A DNA stretch of 64,000 bases, from positions 124,001 through 188,000 of the forward strand of contig JAUILZ010000006.1 of NCBI GenBank assembly GCA_030432755.1, given 5' to 3'. The notes under the pieces are model-generated. The model had not been told where the DNA came from. It saw nothing but the letters and a program-made list of their open reading frames with translations, and did no database searches. The DNA is from Gammaproteobacteria bacterium (GTDB lineage: Bacteria; Pseudomonadota; Gammaproteobacteria; Arenicellales; Poriferihabitantaceae). The position numbers and the translations under genes were made by a program. Shown here piece by piece: positions 46,272-55,844 of this stretch (positions within the stretch are counted from its first letter, which is position 1; each line of letters opens with the position of its first letter).

Positions 46272-47825
46272 ATGCGTTCGACCCCAAATACCTCGTATCG
46301 GGCCGCCCTTCTCCTGGGGCTTGCGGGACTCGCGGTACTGGTGGTGACAAGCCTGCCCTTCGGTCGCAGCCATCCGGATGATTTCTACCTCGGGCGGCTG
46401 TTCATGGATCTCTATCGCGAGGGTGGGCGCTGGTCCGACTGGATACCGCCATCCGCGCCCTCGCTCTTTCCGGATGGCCTGATCTACGGCATCCTGGCCT
46501 TGTTCACCATGGACATCCTGTGGGTGTCCGCACTGTATGGGCTGGTCATCGCCCTCGCCACCGGCGCGGTGGTATATGGATTCGCCCGAAAATCCATCGA
46601 CGATCGAAGCGCTGCACTGCTGGTGGTCTGCCTCGCCCTGCTCGGCATGGTGGGATTCGGCGAGGACCTCACTACCTGGAGCCGCCCTTCGCAACATTTC
46701 CTGAGCTACTTCAATCTCGTGCTCGGTGGCGCGCTGCTGTTTGCCAGTTTGCGGCGGCCGTGGGTGCTGCCCTGGATGGGGTTGCTGGTCGCCGTGGCGG
46801 TGTTGTCGGACTTCCTGTTCGTACCGCTCTGGCTCGGCGCCAGCGGCGGCGCCCTCGGGGTGGCCTGGCTGAGCGGCATGCTGCCGCTGCGCCGGGCGCT
46901 CACCCTCCTCGCCGCGGCGATCGCGTCGTTGCTTCTCGGCTACGCCGCCTACCGGTGGCTCGTTCCCCATCCGCAGGATAACCCGGTCTGGGCGAGCGGC
47001 ATGAGCCTTCGCGACGTTGCCACGAGCCTGCCGCCGCATCTGAACGCCCTCGGGTACCTCGCGCGCAACCTGCTCAGTGCCTGGTTCCTGGTTCCCCTGT
47101 CCATGTTCTTTCTGGCCGCATGGCTCTGCCGCGGCGATCGCATCCGGCTGCCGCGTCTGCTGGTGTCCGGCGGGTTCATCTTCGGCGGGATACTCGCGAA
47201 TCTGTACACGGTCGGGCTCGGCTTCCACGCCACCATGTCACGTGAGCAGTACCATATTTTCATCTGGAATGGCGAAATCCTGTTGTTCGCCATGGCCATG
47301 GGATTCCTGGCCTGGCGTTTGCCACGCCTGATGGCGCCGCTTTTCGTAGTCCTGGGAGTCACTTCCGGCGTTCTCGCCGCCCGGGCGCCGGGACCGTCGG
47401 AACGCATCGCCAACTACCGGCCGTTCGCGGAGGAGGTCGCCTGTGTCGCGGACCAGGCCGGGGCTGCCGGGCTGCGCTACGGACTGGCATCGTTCGGCAA
47501 CTCGGATCGATTCACCGTGGTTTCCGATGGCAAGCTGTTCCTCAACACGCTGACGGGAGAGCGCCTGCGAACCAAGCACTACGTTTTGTCACGCGCCTGG
47601 AACCGGCAACGATTCGACTTCGTGCTCATTGACAACGACGTGGATACCCGGGTCTACGAACGCAAGAAAATGCACTACCCCATCGCCGATTCGGTAGCCC
47701 GGGAGGCGCTCGGTCCACCCGACCGGACGCTCGTCTGCAAACGGCACACGCTGCTGGTTTACGACCGTGGTATCCAGTGCCTGGAGAATACCCTGGGAAC
47801 CTTCGACTGCGTGCTCGCCGACTGA
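46272..47825 (+). CDS. large polytopic membrane protein, possible GT-C fold
   Basis: 517 residues, about ten membrane helices and a C-terminal soluble domain (from about 385). The first extracytoplasmic loop, LPFGRSHPDDFYLGRLFMD, carries an acidic pair right after helix 1, as in the protein at 43626. The last part (VLIDNDVDTRVYERKKMHYP) is unmatched. No named family recognised. A divergent promoter region of 148 bp separates it from the dehydrogenase; I see no clear operator there. Confidence 0.6.
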   Translation: MRSTPNTSYRAALLLGLAGLAVLVVTSLPFGRSHPDDFYLGRLFMDLYREGGRWSDWIPPSAPSLFPDGLIYGILALFTMDILWVSALYGLVIALATGAVVYGFARKSIDDRSAALLVVCLALLGMVGFGEDLTTWSRPSQHFLSYFNLVLGGALLFASLRRPWVLPWMGLLVAVAVLSDFLFVPLWLGASGGALGVAWLSGMLPLRRALTLLAAAIASLLLGYAAYRWLVPHPQDNPVWASGMSLRDVATSLPPHLNALGYLARNLLSAWFLVPLSMFFLAAWLCRGDRIRLPRLLVSGGFIFGGILANLYTVGLGFHATMSREQYHIFIWNGEILLFAMAMGFLAWRLPRLMAPLFVVLGVTSGVLAARAPGPSERIANYRPFAEEVACVADQAGAAGLRYGLASFGNSDRFTVVSDGKLFLNTLTGERLRTKHYVLSRAWNRQRFDFVLIDNDVDTRVYERKKMHYPIADSVAREALGPPDRTLVCKRHTLLVYDRGIQCLENTLGTFDCVLAD

Positions 47826-47833
47826 TCGTGTCT

Positions 47834-49024
47834 TCAGTCGCGGGGAGAGTGCGCGGGCTGCAGGTAACGCCAGCGTTCGGCGACGAGACCCAGGATGAAT
47901 ACCAGCAGACCCGCCACCGAGAGAATCACCGCGCAAATGATAAAGAACGACGACACCACGAAACGCGACCAGTGATCGAACACGTGCCCGGTGGCGAGGA
48001 AGTCCACGAAACTGCCACGGATGACGACGATCCCGAGCACCAGGAGCCCAATGATGACCGGGTACAGGAGGCGGCTACGAAACAACTGGCTGGAGATCCC
48101 GCGCGGTGGGGCATTGCCGATCAGCTGCGCCGAGATCAGCGTGCCCAGGTAGCCGAAACAGAACAGCGTCACCGCGCTCACGCCGAGCAGTTGGGCGACG
48201 ATGAAGCGGTAGATCATCCACTCCTCCACCATCCGGTGCTGCAGGTAATTGAGGGCAGGCGTCAGCATCAGGAGCAACGCCAGCAGCGCGCAGACCACGC
48301 CGGCGAGCCCGAGCACCCGGGACGGGCGGTACACCAGCGCGGTTTTCAGGATGACAATGAGAAATCGCATCCCGTCCTTGATCGGGTGGAGCTTCGATTC
48401 CCCCACGCGTTCGCGATAGGTCATGTCGCGCTCGACGATGCGCAGGTCATCCGCCAGCACGGCGCGAGCGCTCATCGCGGGGGTAAAGTTGAGGCCCGGA
48501 GGGAGCGGCATGATGCGGTGCAGGCTCTCGCGCCTGACCACGCGCATGCCGCTTGCCGTGTCGCGCACCTTCTCCGAGGAAAACGCGGAAAGGAGGAGGG
48601 AGAACAGCCGGTTGCCAAGCCTGCGCACCAGTGGCATCTCGCTGTCCGCGGTCATGCGGCAACCGAGGGCAATGTCCGCTTCGTCATCGACGATGGCATT
48701 CACCAGCTCGCTGAAAAAGCGTGGATCGCAGGTGCCGTCCGCGTCGAGGAAGGAGAGCAGGTCGGCGTCGGACTGGCGCCAGGCTTCCTGGATCGCGGCG
48801 CCATAGCCGCGGTTCTTTTCGAACACGATCAGGTGAATTTTCTCCGCGAAGCCGCTGGCGATCTCCACGGTGCGGTCGGTGGAGCCATCGCTGACCACGG
48901 AAATGTCGACCTTGTCCACGGGCGTTGCGCCGATGATCCCGTCCCGCGCCTCCAGGCAGCGGGTGATGATATCGGCGATGGCGTCCTCCTCGTTCAATGC
49001 CGGTATGGCGATGAGCAGCTTCAT
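47834..49024 (-). CDS. family 2 glycosyltransferase with C-terminal membrane domain (dolichyl-phosphate-sugar synthase type)
   Basis: 396 residues. GT-A domain: LLIAIPALNEEDAIADII, VVSDGSTDRTVEIA, NRGYGAAIQEAWRQSDADLLSFLDADGTCDPRF (metal motif DAD) and DTASGMRVVRRE. From about 225 on there are four or five membrane helices. This is the longer, membrane-anchored form of the DPM1-like enzymes that make a lipid-phosphate sugar. Transcribed against the two flanking membrane proteins; 8 bp from the end of the upstream gene. Confidence 0.82.
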   Translation of the reverse strand: MKLLIAIPALNEEDAIADIITRCLEARDGIIGATPVDKVDISVVSDGSTDRTVEIASGFAEKIHLIVFEKNRGYGAAIQEAWRQSDADLLSFLDADGTCDPRFFSELVNAIVDDEADIALGCRMTADSEMPLVRRLGNRLFSLLLSAFSSEKVRDTASGMRVVRRESLHRIMPLPPGLNFTPAMSARAVLADDLRIVERDMTYRERVGESKLHPIKDGMRFLIVILKTALVYRPSRVLGLAGVVCALLALLLMLTPALNYLQHRMVEEWMIYRFIVAQLLGVSAVTLFCFGYLGTLISAQLIGNAPPRGISSQLFRSRLLYPVIIGLLVLGIVVIRGSFVDFLATGHVFDHWSRFVVSSFFIICAVILSVAGLLVFILGLVAERWRYLQPAHSPRD

Positions 49025-49110
49025 GGCAATGGCTTCCGGGAGACGCGAAAAGGCGGAATTATACGTGAGCCGGTATTGCCGACCCTGTCGGTACAGCGGC
49101 GGGAGCGAAG

Positions 49111-51075
49111 ATGCGGTTCGTCGGAGCTTCGATCGTGAGTCCGGCCTCCGCGCTGTTTCTGTTTACCGAGCTCGCCTGCTACTTCCTGTTTTCGATCTGG
49201 TGGCGGGGCCAGGTGCCGCTCTGGCTCGGCGTCGGGATCGGTTTCGCGCATCTTGTCGGGCTCGTACTCATGCTGCGCCAGTGGGAACGCTGGCGTGGTG
49301 CGGTGGATCTCGGGCTGCCGGATCCGGGAATCGCCTCCCCGCTGCGCCCACCGGTCTTGCCCATTGCCGTTCTATTGAGCGCGGGCCTGCTGGTCCAGGC
49401 TTTCTTCTTCAGCGACCCGGTGCTTTCCGGTCCTGACGAACCGGTGATGATCAGCGATCATTCCAGCCAGGTATCCTCGCTCCTCGCTCCGGGTCCTCTA
49501 CCGGCAATCGGCCTCGCCCTCGCCTGCGTGATGCTGTGGATCGCCGCCACGCGAATGATTCGACCGCTGGCACGAAAGGGCGGACCCCGGCAAGCCCTTG
49601 CCGGGGCCTGGCCCTGGATCCTCCTCCTGCTGGCGGGCATGGTGGTGTTCGGCTTCGCCGAGAGCGTGAGCCGCATCAACTGGGGCCTGGCGGAGCGCTG
49701 GCCGCCCTTTGGCACCGTGCTCCTGCTGCCGCTACACCTGCTTGGGATCGATAACATCGTCGCTCTCAGGCTGATCAGCGCGCTTTACTACGTCAGCGCA
49801 GGCGGGCTGGTGTATCGCATCGTCCGCATCGAGGCCGGCCAGGTCACGGGGCTGGCGGCGGCAACGCTTGCGCTGGCGGCGCCCGCGTTTTTCAACTGGG
49901 GACACTACGCCTTCCGCGAAATGGGCGGGGTGTTCTTCTTCTGCCTCGGCATTGCCTGTCTCCAGCAGGTAATCCGCATGCGACGCGCGGAGGATATTGG
50001 CCTCCTGTGCGCGGTGGCTGCCCTTGGATACCTGCAGCGGCGACCGTCGGTGCTGATGGTGGTGGTGGCGGGAATCACCCTGCTGCTGGTGTTTCATCGT
50101 CGCCTGTTCGCCTGGCGCAACTTGCGCGCGCTGGCGCTGCCGGCGCTGGCCATGGTCTGGGTGGCGCTGCCCTGGATCGCCATCAGCAGCAACGTGCGGG
50201 TCTACGTGCTCTACACGGACCACCTGCTCCAGCCCGACATGCTGCTCAGCTACCTGCGCGCCCTGCCCGGGCAGGCGGGATGGCCGCTCGTCCTTCTGGC
50301 GGTCGCGGGCCTGGCCATCGGCATCGTGCGGCGGCGCTGGATGGCGTTCGTCGCCGCTGTCTGGCTGCTGCTCCTGAACCTGCTGTTCGTCATGGACGTC
50401 ACCGCGCCCAGGGTGATCGACCGCTTCGCGATCCATTTCATTCCCGGGCTCGCAATACTGTCAGGGTTCGCGTTGGGTGCGCTGCGGAATCGGCGTGCTG
50501 CGGTGTATGCCGCGGTGGCAGTCTCGGTAATGGGCCTCGTAACCCTCGCCACCTGGCTGCATGACGACGACCGGGAGCTGGCCCTTCTGCCCGGGGACGG
50601 CCTGCGCTATGCCACCGAGCCGCTCTATCCCTATGATGCCGTGGCGGACTGGCTGGGATCGCGCGTGCGGGAACTGCCCGCAGGTCAGCGCCTTTTGCTG
50701 TTCCAGCCCGTGCCCTGGCAGTCCGCGCTCCCACTCTACCTGGAACGCGCCGGCAACCATCGCGCCCGGCTGGTGGAGGCGCCGCGGCGTGGTTATCGGC
50801 CGAATCGCGATTTCGACACCGCACTGGCCGCCTGCCGCGCTGCGGGCTGCGACTGGCTCGTGGTGCCGGTCAATCGCGCGGGACGGCTGATTCTGCATCC
50901 CGGCTTTACGCTATCCATGCTGGAGACTCGCGGATTGCCTGGTATCGAGCGTTTCGACGGGAGACATGGATCGGTACTGCTGGTGCCACCACCGCCAGTG
51001 GAATCCGGCGAGGAAGGCGAAGATGCGATCTCAAGGCCGGGGACGCGGCGAGCGGGGACTCCCGAAAGCGGGTGA
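49111..51075 (+). CDS. GT39/ArnT-like membrane glycosyltransferase
   Basis: 654 residues with about 12 membrane helices. Loop 1 holds DPVLSGPDEPVMISDHSSQV, with the Asp-Glu pair typical of GT39/PMT and ArnT-type GT-C enzymes. There is a soluble C-terminal segment from about 460 on. These enzymes use polyprenyl-phosphate sugars to modify lipids or proteins in the periplasm. The ATG follows GGGAGCGAAG. It is convergent with the methyltransferase gene at 51083, 7 bp apart, and probably uses the product of the neighbouring GT2 enzymes. Confidence 0.75.
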   Translation: MRFVGASIVSPASALFLFTELACYFLFSIWWRGQVPLWLGVGIGFAHLVGLVLMLRQWERWRGAVDLGLPDPGIASPLRPPVLPIAVLLSAGLLVQAFFFSDPVLSGPDEPVMISDHSSQVSSLLAPGPLPAIGLALACVMLWIAATRMIRPLARKGGPRQALAGAWPWILLLLAGMVVFGFAESVSRINWGLAERWPPFGTVLLLPLHLLGIDNIVALRLISALYYVSAGGLVYRIVRIEAGQVTGLAAATLALAAPAFFNWGHYAFREMGGVFFFCLGIACLQQVIRMRRAEDIGLLCAVAALGYLQRRPSVLMVVVAGITLLLVFHRRLFAWRNLRALALPALAMVWVALPWIAISSNVRVYVLYTDHLLQPDMLLSYLRALPGQAGWPLVLLAVAGLAIGIVRRRWMAFVAAVWLLLLNLLFVMDVTAPRVIDRFAIHFIPGLAILSGFALGALRNRRAAVYAAVAVSVMGLVTLATWLHDDDRELALLPGDGLRYATEPLYPYDAVADWLGSRVRELPAGQRLLLFQPVPWQSALPLYLERAGNHRARLVEAPRRGYRPNRDFDTALAACRAAGCDWLVVPVNRAGRLILHPGFTLSMLETRGLPGIERFDGRHGSVLLVPPPPVESGEEGEDAISRPGTRRAGTPESG

Positions 51076-51082
51076 TCCCGGG

Positions 51083-51847
51083 TTATCTGGATATCGGCGC
51101 GACCGGCGTCTTTTCCAGTACCACGAGCAGCCGGGTGGCGAAGATCGAGGGCAGGTGGTCACACAGCCTGTCGAGCCGGCGCATCAGGCCGAGGGCGGCA
51201 TCCGGGTAGAGCTGCGGTCCGCTGTATCCACCGGAAGCGACATAGGAAACCGCTGCAAGGCGCTCAACCCTGGCGAGGTTCCAGCCCGCCAGATCAGCCC
51301 CGGCTTCCTTCCTGACGAACAGGCGCCAGGCATTTCCCTGGGCGGCGTAGTAGTCCATCGCGGCGGGGTCGAACTCCTCGGGCGCGCGCCATGCAATGGG
51401 CTTGTCGAGGCCCAGGGGTTCCGGGTGCAACGGACCGTAGACGAGCCTTCCCAGAAGGCTCACGCAGGGTTCGAACAGGATCAGCCGGCCGCCCGGGGAC
51501 AGCACGCGCCGGCATTCCTCGAGCGCGGTACCCGGGTGCGCCAGATGGTGGAAGACATCGAACAGGACCAGGTTGCGCACGCTGCCGTCGGCCTGGCTCA
51601 GGCGGTAGGCGTTTTCCACCCCGTCCAGCCAGGGGCGGGGAAACAGGTCGGTGCGCAGGCAATCGGGGATCACGTCGCGGATATTGCCGATGCCGGAGCC
51701 GAGTTCCACGCAAAGGCCGTCACCCGGGGCAAGTTCCGCGGCGATGCGGCGATGAAAGTCGCGGTAGATTTCCTGTAACAGCGGTTTCTTCCGCCACGAC
51801 GCGAGATTTTGTTCCGCTTCCTCCGCGTGGCGCACGGGCTCAGTCAT
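51083..51847 (-). CDS. class I SAM-dependent methyltransferase
   Basis: 254 residues. Motif I is GLCVELGSGIGNIRDVIPD (about 65-83), then TDLFPRPWLDGVENAYRLS, and RRVLSPGGRLILFEPC (about 135-150). The length and HHLAHPGTALEECRRVL part match sugar or lipid methyltransferases in O-antigen regions. Its start overlaps the end of the acyltransferase gene by 8 bp, so they form one operon. Substrate probably a surface sugar, by context only. Confidence 0.78.
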   Translation of the reverse strand: MTEPVRHAEEAEQNLASWRKKPLLQEIYRDFHRRIAAELAPGDGLCVELGSGIGNIRDVIPDCLRTDLFPRPWLDGVENAYRLSQADGSVRNLVLFDVFHHLAHPGTALEECRRVLSPGGRLILFEPCVSLLGRLVYGPLHPEPLGLDKPIAWRAPEEFDPAAMDYYAAQGNAWRLFVRKEAGADLAGWNLARVERLAAVSYVASGGYSGPQLYPDAALGLMRRLDRLCDHLPSIFATRLLVVLEKTPVAPISR

Positions 51848-52946
51848 AACGGCTGCGATGTCCGATGCGGATGACGGGCGCCTCTATCCAGCGAAACGCC
51901 AGCTCCACCAGCAGGAGGGAGATCGCCAGCGCAATGACGGGGTAGTAGAGATCGGCGGGATCGCGAATCGTCATGCGTCGTCCAAGAGACTCGGTCACGA
52001 CCAGGTAAATCGGCAGATGAAACAGGTAGATACCATAGGAGCGGCGACCGAGCCAGGTCAGCCAGGACCAGCGCAGAGGTGAGACAAGGACGTGACCGGC
52101 GGACAGCACCACCAGAAGAAGACCAGTACCATAAAACGCGGCGAATACCAGGTGACCGAGTGGATCGCCGTTCGGAACCCAGCCCAGGGTAAGCCAGGCC
52201 ATCGCCACCAGCAGGATAAGGAAGGCCGGAACGAGGGCGGGAAGCAGCCGGCGCAGCAGGGGCAGACGGTGGCGTACCAGCCAGGCGATGAGCACACCTG
52301 TCATCAGGCTGTCGCCACGGCAGAAGGTATAGGTGATGTTGCCCATGGAACCCGCCCATTCGCGCGCCATTGGTGCGAGAAGGATCAGCGCAGCGGTGAC
52401 CATGAGCAACGGACCCGCCGGCAGGAAACGGATCAGCAGGGGCACCAGCAGGTAGAACTGCTCCTCGATGGCGAGGGACCAGGTGACGCTGGCGATGACC
52501 GGTCCATAGCCCGGCATCTCGTTGATGAACCAGTTCTGCAGGAACAGGACGTAGTGAATGAAATCCGTGCCGCCGCGGTAGAGCCGGCCGCCCCAGCCCG
52601 GTGTCGTCAGGAGGAGAAGGCCGAACAGGCCCAGCACGACGGCGTAAAGCGGCAGGATGCGACACGCGCGGCGCAGGTAGAACACGCGGAAGTAGTTACC
52701 GGACTCCCGGTGATCCATAAGGATACCGCCGATAAGGAATCCGGAGAGCACGAAGAACAGGTCCACCCCGGTCCAGCCGAGGTAGCCCGCGAGCTGGAGA
52801 TAGCGCAGGCCTTGCCCGGCGGATTCGGCGACCGGATTGGTGAAGTAGTGGAACACCACCACCAGCGCAATGGCGATGCCCCTGACGCCATCCAGCTCCG
52901 GCAATCGGATCGAATCGGTGGCGGCGGGAACTGGTGGGGCGGGCAT
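51840..52946 (-). CDS. acyltransferase 3 family membrane protein (OafA-like)
   Basis: 368 residues, about ten membrane helices. N-terminal RLPELDGVRGIAIALVVVFHYF has the catalytic-type His and the ExDGxRG motif; later WSLAIEEQFYLLVPLLIRF (about 185-203) and FYLRRACRILPLYAVVLG are family hallmarks. Such enzymes O-acetylate or O-acylate surface sugars. No SGNH extension, so it is the short form. First gene of a minus-strand pair with the methyltransferase. Confidence 0.87.
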   Translation of the reverse strand: MPAPPVPAATDSIRLPELDGVRGIAIALVVVFHYFTNPVAESAGQGLRYLQLAGYLGWTGVDLFFVLSGFLIGGILMDHRESGNYFRVFYLRRACRILPLYAVVLGLFGLLLLTTPGWGGRLYRGGTDFIHYVLFLQNWFINEMPGYGPVIASVTWSLAIEEQFYLLVPLLIRFLPAGPLLMVTAALILLAPMAREWAGSMGNITYTFCRGDSLMTGVLIAWLVRHRLPLLRRLLPALVPAFLILLVAMAWLTLGWVPNGDPLGHLVFAAFYGTGLLLVVLSAGHVLVSPLRWSWLTWLGRRSYGIYLFHLPIYLVVTESLGRRMTIRDPADLYYPVIALAISLLLVELAFRWIEAPVIRIGHRSRYD

Positions 52947-53011
52947 GGCAGGCGCCGATTGTACCGGCTGCTAATATCGGCTCACAGGCAGACCGACCCT
53001 AGACCCGATTC

Positions 53012-53521
53012 ATGACGCGAAACATCCAGCCAGGTGTTGGAGAATCCGTGGCCGATGGCCTGGCGCGGCTCGAGGAGGTGCTCGCGGCGTCTCGCGCCGC
53101 GCCAGGCGAGGAGCCGGTGCCGGCGGAGATGATGGAGGTGTTCAGCGATGAGCAATGGCCGGACCTGCTTTTCGAGTTCCAGCCGTCATTGCAGATTTTC
53201 AGCGCCTGCCGGGATATCGTTGCCGTGTACCGCGGCGCCGTCATGGACGGCGATCTTCCCCCAGGACCACCCCGTCACTGGCTCGTTTTCACCCGTGATG
53301 ACGAACAACTGCTTCGCCCTGTCGGCGAGCGGGAATACCGGGCATTCACCATGGCGAAGTCGCGCCACGACTTTGCCACGATGGCAGCCGCGCTATGGCC
53401 GGAACGCGATACGGAGGGCCAGCATTCCGCGATGACGGAGATGCTCCTCGGCTGGCTCGGGGAAGGCCTGGTGATCGACGCCGGCGTACCACTGCCCGCG
53501 GACGCCGAATTCGCCGAATAG
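53012..53521 (+). CDS. hypothetical protein
   Basis: 169 residues, acidic, soluble. It starts with a helix-forming segment (VADGLARLEEVLAASRA) and includes the paired motifs HWLVFTRDDEQLLRPVGEREYRAFTMA (split at about 92-110) and a C-terminal Leu/Gly-rich helix (MLLGWLGEGLVIDAGVP). I do not recognise a family. It has no membrane segment or signal peptide. It sits between the acyltransferase gene, divergent, and the inverted-repeat element, 17 bp downstream. Confidence 0.5.
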   Translation: MTRNIQPGVGESVADGLARLEEVLAASRAAPGEEPVPAEMMEVFSDEQWPDLLFEFQPSLQIFSACRDIVAVYRGAVMDGDLPPGPPRHWLVFTRDDEQLLRPVGEREYRAFTMAKSRHDFATMAAALWPERDTEGQHSAMTEMLLGWLGEGLVIDAGVPLPADAEFAE

Positions 53522-53538
53522 TGCGTATCACCTGAATC

Positions 53539-53679
53539 AATCCTTTCTCAAAATCGACCGAGCGCAGGTGAGACGAGGCGAATTCGGACTCGAAAGCGCA
53601 GCGTACACGAAGTACGTGAGCATTTTGAGGCCGGATTCAACGAAGTATCGCCAAGCGCAGGTCATTTTGAGAAAGGATT
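53539..53679. repeat. 141 bp inverted-repeat element (MITE/REP-like) abutting lptG
   Basis: The ends are 16-bp perfect inverted copies: AATCCTTTCTCAAAAT (53539-53554) and ATTTTGAGAAAGGATT (53664-53679). Inside, AGCGCAG recurs three times (53561, 53595, 53654), GTACACGAAGTAC forms a small palindrome (53602-53614), and CATTTTGAGnnnGGATTC occurs twice in direct order. The whole can fold into one long hairpin. The right end includes the first base of the lptG stop codon. It has no gene and no transposase. Such elements in gammaproteobacteria are often repeated in the genome; copy number cannot be judged from here. Confidence 0.75.
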
Positions 53680-54746
53680 CATTCTATTTTTCGCATCATG
53701 ACGAGCGCCAGCAACAAAAACCCGATCACCGGCAGGGTGGCGCCGAGAAACGGCGACATGCCATTGGCGAGGACGATGTAACCGAAGCCCTTGTTGGCGG
53801 CGTAGAAGCCGAGTCCGAGCATGATGCCGGTGAACAGGCTGCGACCGAGACCGCCGCTACGTAGATTGACGAAGACGAAGGGAATCGCCAGCACCACCAT
53901 CACCGCGGTGGACAGCGGCAACATCAGCTTGCCCCAGTAGGCAAGCTCGAAGGGGCCTGTTTTCTGCTGGTTGGTGGTGAGGTGACGGATGTAGCGGCTG
54001 AGTTGCCAGAACGATAGCTGGTCCGGCTTGATCAGGAATACCGACAGGATCTGCGGGGTCACCCGGGTCTGCCACTGGGCGCTTTCGGTGGCCAGCGTCT
54101 CGGTGTGACCCTCGGGGTCGATCAGGGTCTGCTTGACGTCGCTGATGAGCCAGTAGTCGTCCTGGAATACGCCCTCGTCCGCGGTCACCATGGAACGCAA
54201 CCGCTTGTTGGGATCGAATTCGAACACCTTGACCCGGAGCAGGGTGAGATCCGGCAGCACCTCGCCGACGTTGACGTAGGACTCGGTATCCCGCATCCAG
54301 AGGCCGAAGTTCGTCTGCTGCTGGATATTCTGCTGCAGCGCCTCGGCACGGCCGCGCTGGGCCTGGGTCTCGGTGAATGGTGAAATGACCTCGCCAATGA
54401 GCACCGCGACGATCACGAACATCCCGCCCATCTTCAGCGCCGCGGTGGTGATCTGTAACATCGACACCCCGCTCGCGCGCATGACGATGAGCTCGGAATC
54501 GTTGGCCAGCAGGGAGAGGCCGATGGTGGTGCCGAGGAGCGCCGCCATGGGAAACAGTTCGTAGACCAGCCGCGGTACAGACAGCAAAACGAATTTCGTT
54601 GCCTCGAGCAGGTTGTAGTTGCCCCTGCCCAGGCTGCCGATCTCGTCGAGAAAATTCACGAACGTGAACAGCGCGAGCAGCACTGCCATGGAGATCAGCG
54701 CGTATTGCAGGATAATGCGCCCGAGGTAGCGGTTCAGTATCTTCAT
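53679..54746 (-). CDS. lptG: LPS export ABC transporter permease LptG
   Basis: 355 residues. Six membrane helices with a large periplasmic jellyroll (about 130-265) between helices 3 and 4. It opens MKILNRYLGRIILQYALISM and has LSLLANDSELIVMRASGVS (about 78-96), the coupling helix that meets LptB. The end (TLPVIGFLLLALVMMRKIE) is normal. With LptF it moves LPS out of the inner membrane. The stop codon lies at the border of the repeat element. lptF is 12 bp upstream in the same operon. Confidence 0.95.
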   Translation of the reverse strand: MKILNRYLGRIILQYALISMAVLLALFTFVNFLDEIGSLGRGNYNLLEATKFVLLSVPRLVYELFPMAALLGTTIGLSLLANDSELIVMRASGVSMLQITTAALKMGGMFVIVAVLIGEVISPFTETQAQRGRAEALQQNIQQQTNFGLWMRDTESYVNVGEVLPDLTLLRVKVFEFDPNKRLRSMVTADEGVFQDDYWLISDVKQTLIDPEGHTETLATESAQWQTRVTPQILSVFLIKPDQLSFWQLSRYIRHLTTNQQKTGPFELAYWGKLMLPLSTAVMVVLAIPFVFVNLRSGGLGRSLFTGIMLGLGFYAANKGFGYIVLANGMSPFLGATLPVIGFLLLALVMMRKIE

Positions 54747-54758
54747 CGATGCGGCCGC

Positions 54759-55844
54759 TCAGTTGGGCAGCCAGGGGAGCAGCCGCTTGTTCTGGTTCCG
54801 GCGGTGGAAGAAAAATATCGCCAGGGCGAGGAACCCGGCATGCACCACCCACAGGCCGACATGGGGATTGACCGTGCCCTTGCGGATCATCGCCACAGCG
54901 AAGCCAAGCAGGTTGGAGTAGATGAAGTACAGAAGCAGCGCCGCCATCATGCCGGGGAACCTGGCCTTGCGGTAGCGAATCGAGGAGAACGAGAGCGCGA
55001 ACAGCATGAGCACGGGGAGCATCGCCACCTTGGACAGGCGCCAGTGGAGCTCCCCCACGGCGGTGCGGTGCTGATCATGCAGCAGTTCCTGCGTAGGCAT
55101 CGCCTTCACGGGAAGAGAGTAGTCCTGGTACGCGCGCTGTTTCAGACGCAGCGCATAGGTCTCGAAGTCCAGCACACCGTATTCCACCGCGCCGGCGGCG
55201 CCGCGATACTGGGTGCCGTTTTTCAGGATCAGGAAGTCGTCGTTGGTGGCCTCGTCCACGGTGCGGAATCCGACGCTCGCCACCACCACGCCCTCCTCTT
55301 CGTCATTGCCGTTGTAGACGAAGATGTCGCGAAATGTGTCGCTCGCGTCATCGTAGGTCTCGACGAAATACACTCCCTGGCCGTCCCGGGTCTCCGTGAA
55401 CACCCCGGGGAGAATACCCGTGACATCGGTGCGGTTGCGGAACTCGTACTCCTTGCCATGGGTGATGGCGGCGGACAGCGGTGACAGGTAGAGCGAGAAC
55501 AGCGCCACCATCGTTCCCACCACCAGGAACAGGCCCAGAACCGGTCGCAGGAACTGGCGCATGCCGATGCCGCAGGCGCTGATCACGGTGAGCTCGTTGT
55601 CGCGGATCCAGCGCCCCATCACCAGGAGCATGGAGATATACAGCACCAGGGGCACGAGGATGTCGAGGTAGGTGATCATCTTCAGCAGCACCAGCAGGAA
55701 CACGCTGTTGATGGGAATATCACCTTCCGCCGCCTGGCGCAGGAAGTCCACCACCCGGGTGACCAGGAAGATCGACAACAGCACCGCGATGACGGCGCTG
55801 CTGGTCTGCAGCACTTCGCGAACGAATGCCCGGTGGATGATCAT
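54759..55844 (-). CDS. lptF: LPS export ABC transporter permease LptF
   Basis: 361 residues. N-terminal helix with MIIHRAFVREVLQTSSAV, the cytoplasmic GRWIRDNELTVISACGIGM (about 92-110) and a periplasmic jellyroll between about 130 and 250. It partners LptG and LptB2 in extracting LPS. Divergent from pepA, the classical gammaproteobacterial order. The 173 bp between the two starts contains TATAAT (55960-55965) facing pepA, with a weak -35. Confidence 0.95.
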   Translation of the reverse strand: MIIHRAFVREVLQTSSAVIAVLLSIFLVTRVVDFLRQAAEGDIPINSVFLLVLLKMITYLDILVPLVLYISMLLVMGRWIRDNELTVISACGIGMRQFLRPVLGLFLVVGTMVALFSLYLSPLSAAITHGKEYEFRNRTDVTGILPGVFTETRDGQGVYFVETYDDASDTFRDIFVYNGNDEEEGVVVASVGFRTVDEATNDDFLILKNGTQYRGAAGAVEYGVLDFETYALRLKQRAYQDYSLPVKAMPTQELLHDQHRTAVGELHWRLSKVAMLPVLMLFALSFSSIRYRKARFPGMMAALLLYFIYSNLLGFAVAMIRKGTVNPHVGLWVVHAGFLALAIFFFHRRNQNKRLLPWLPN

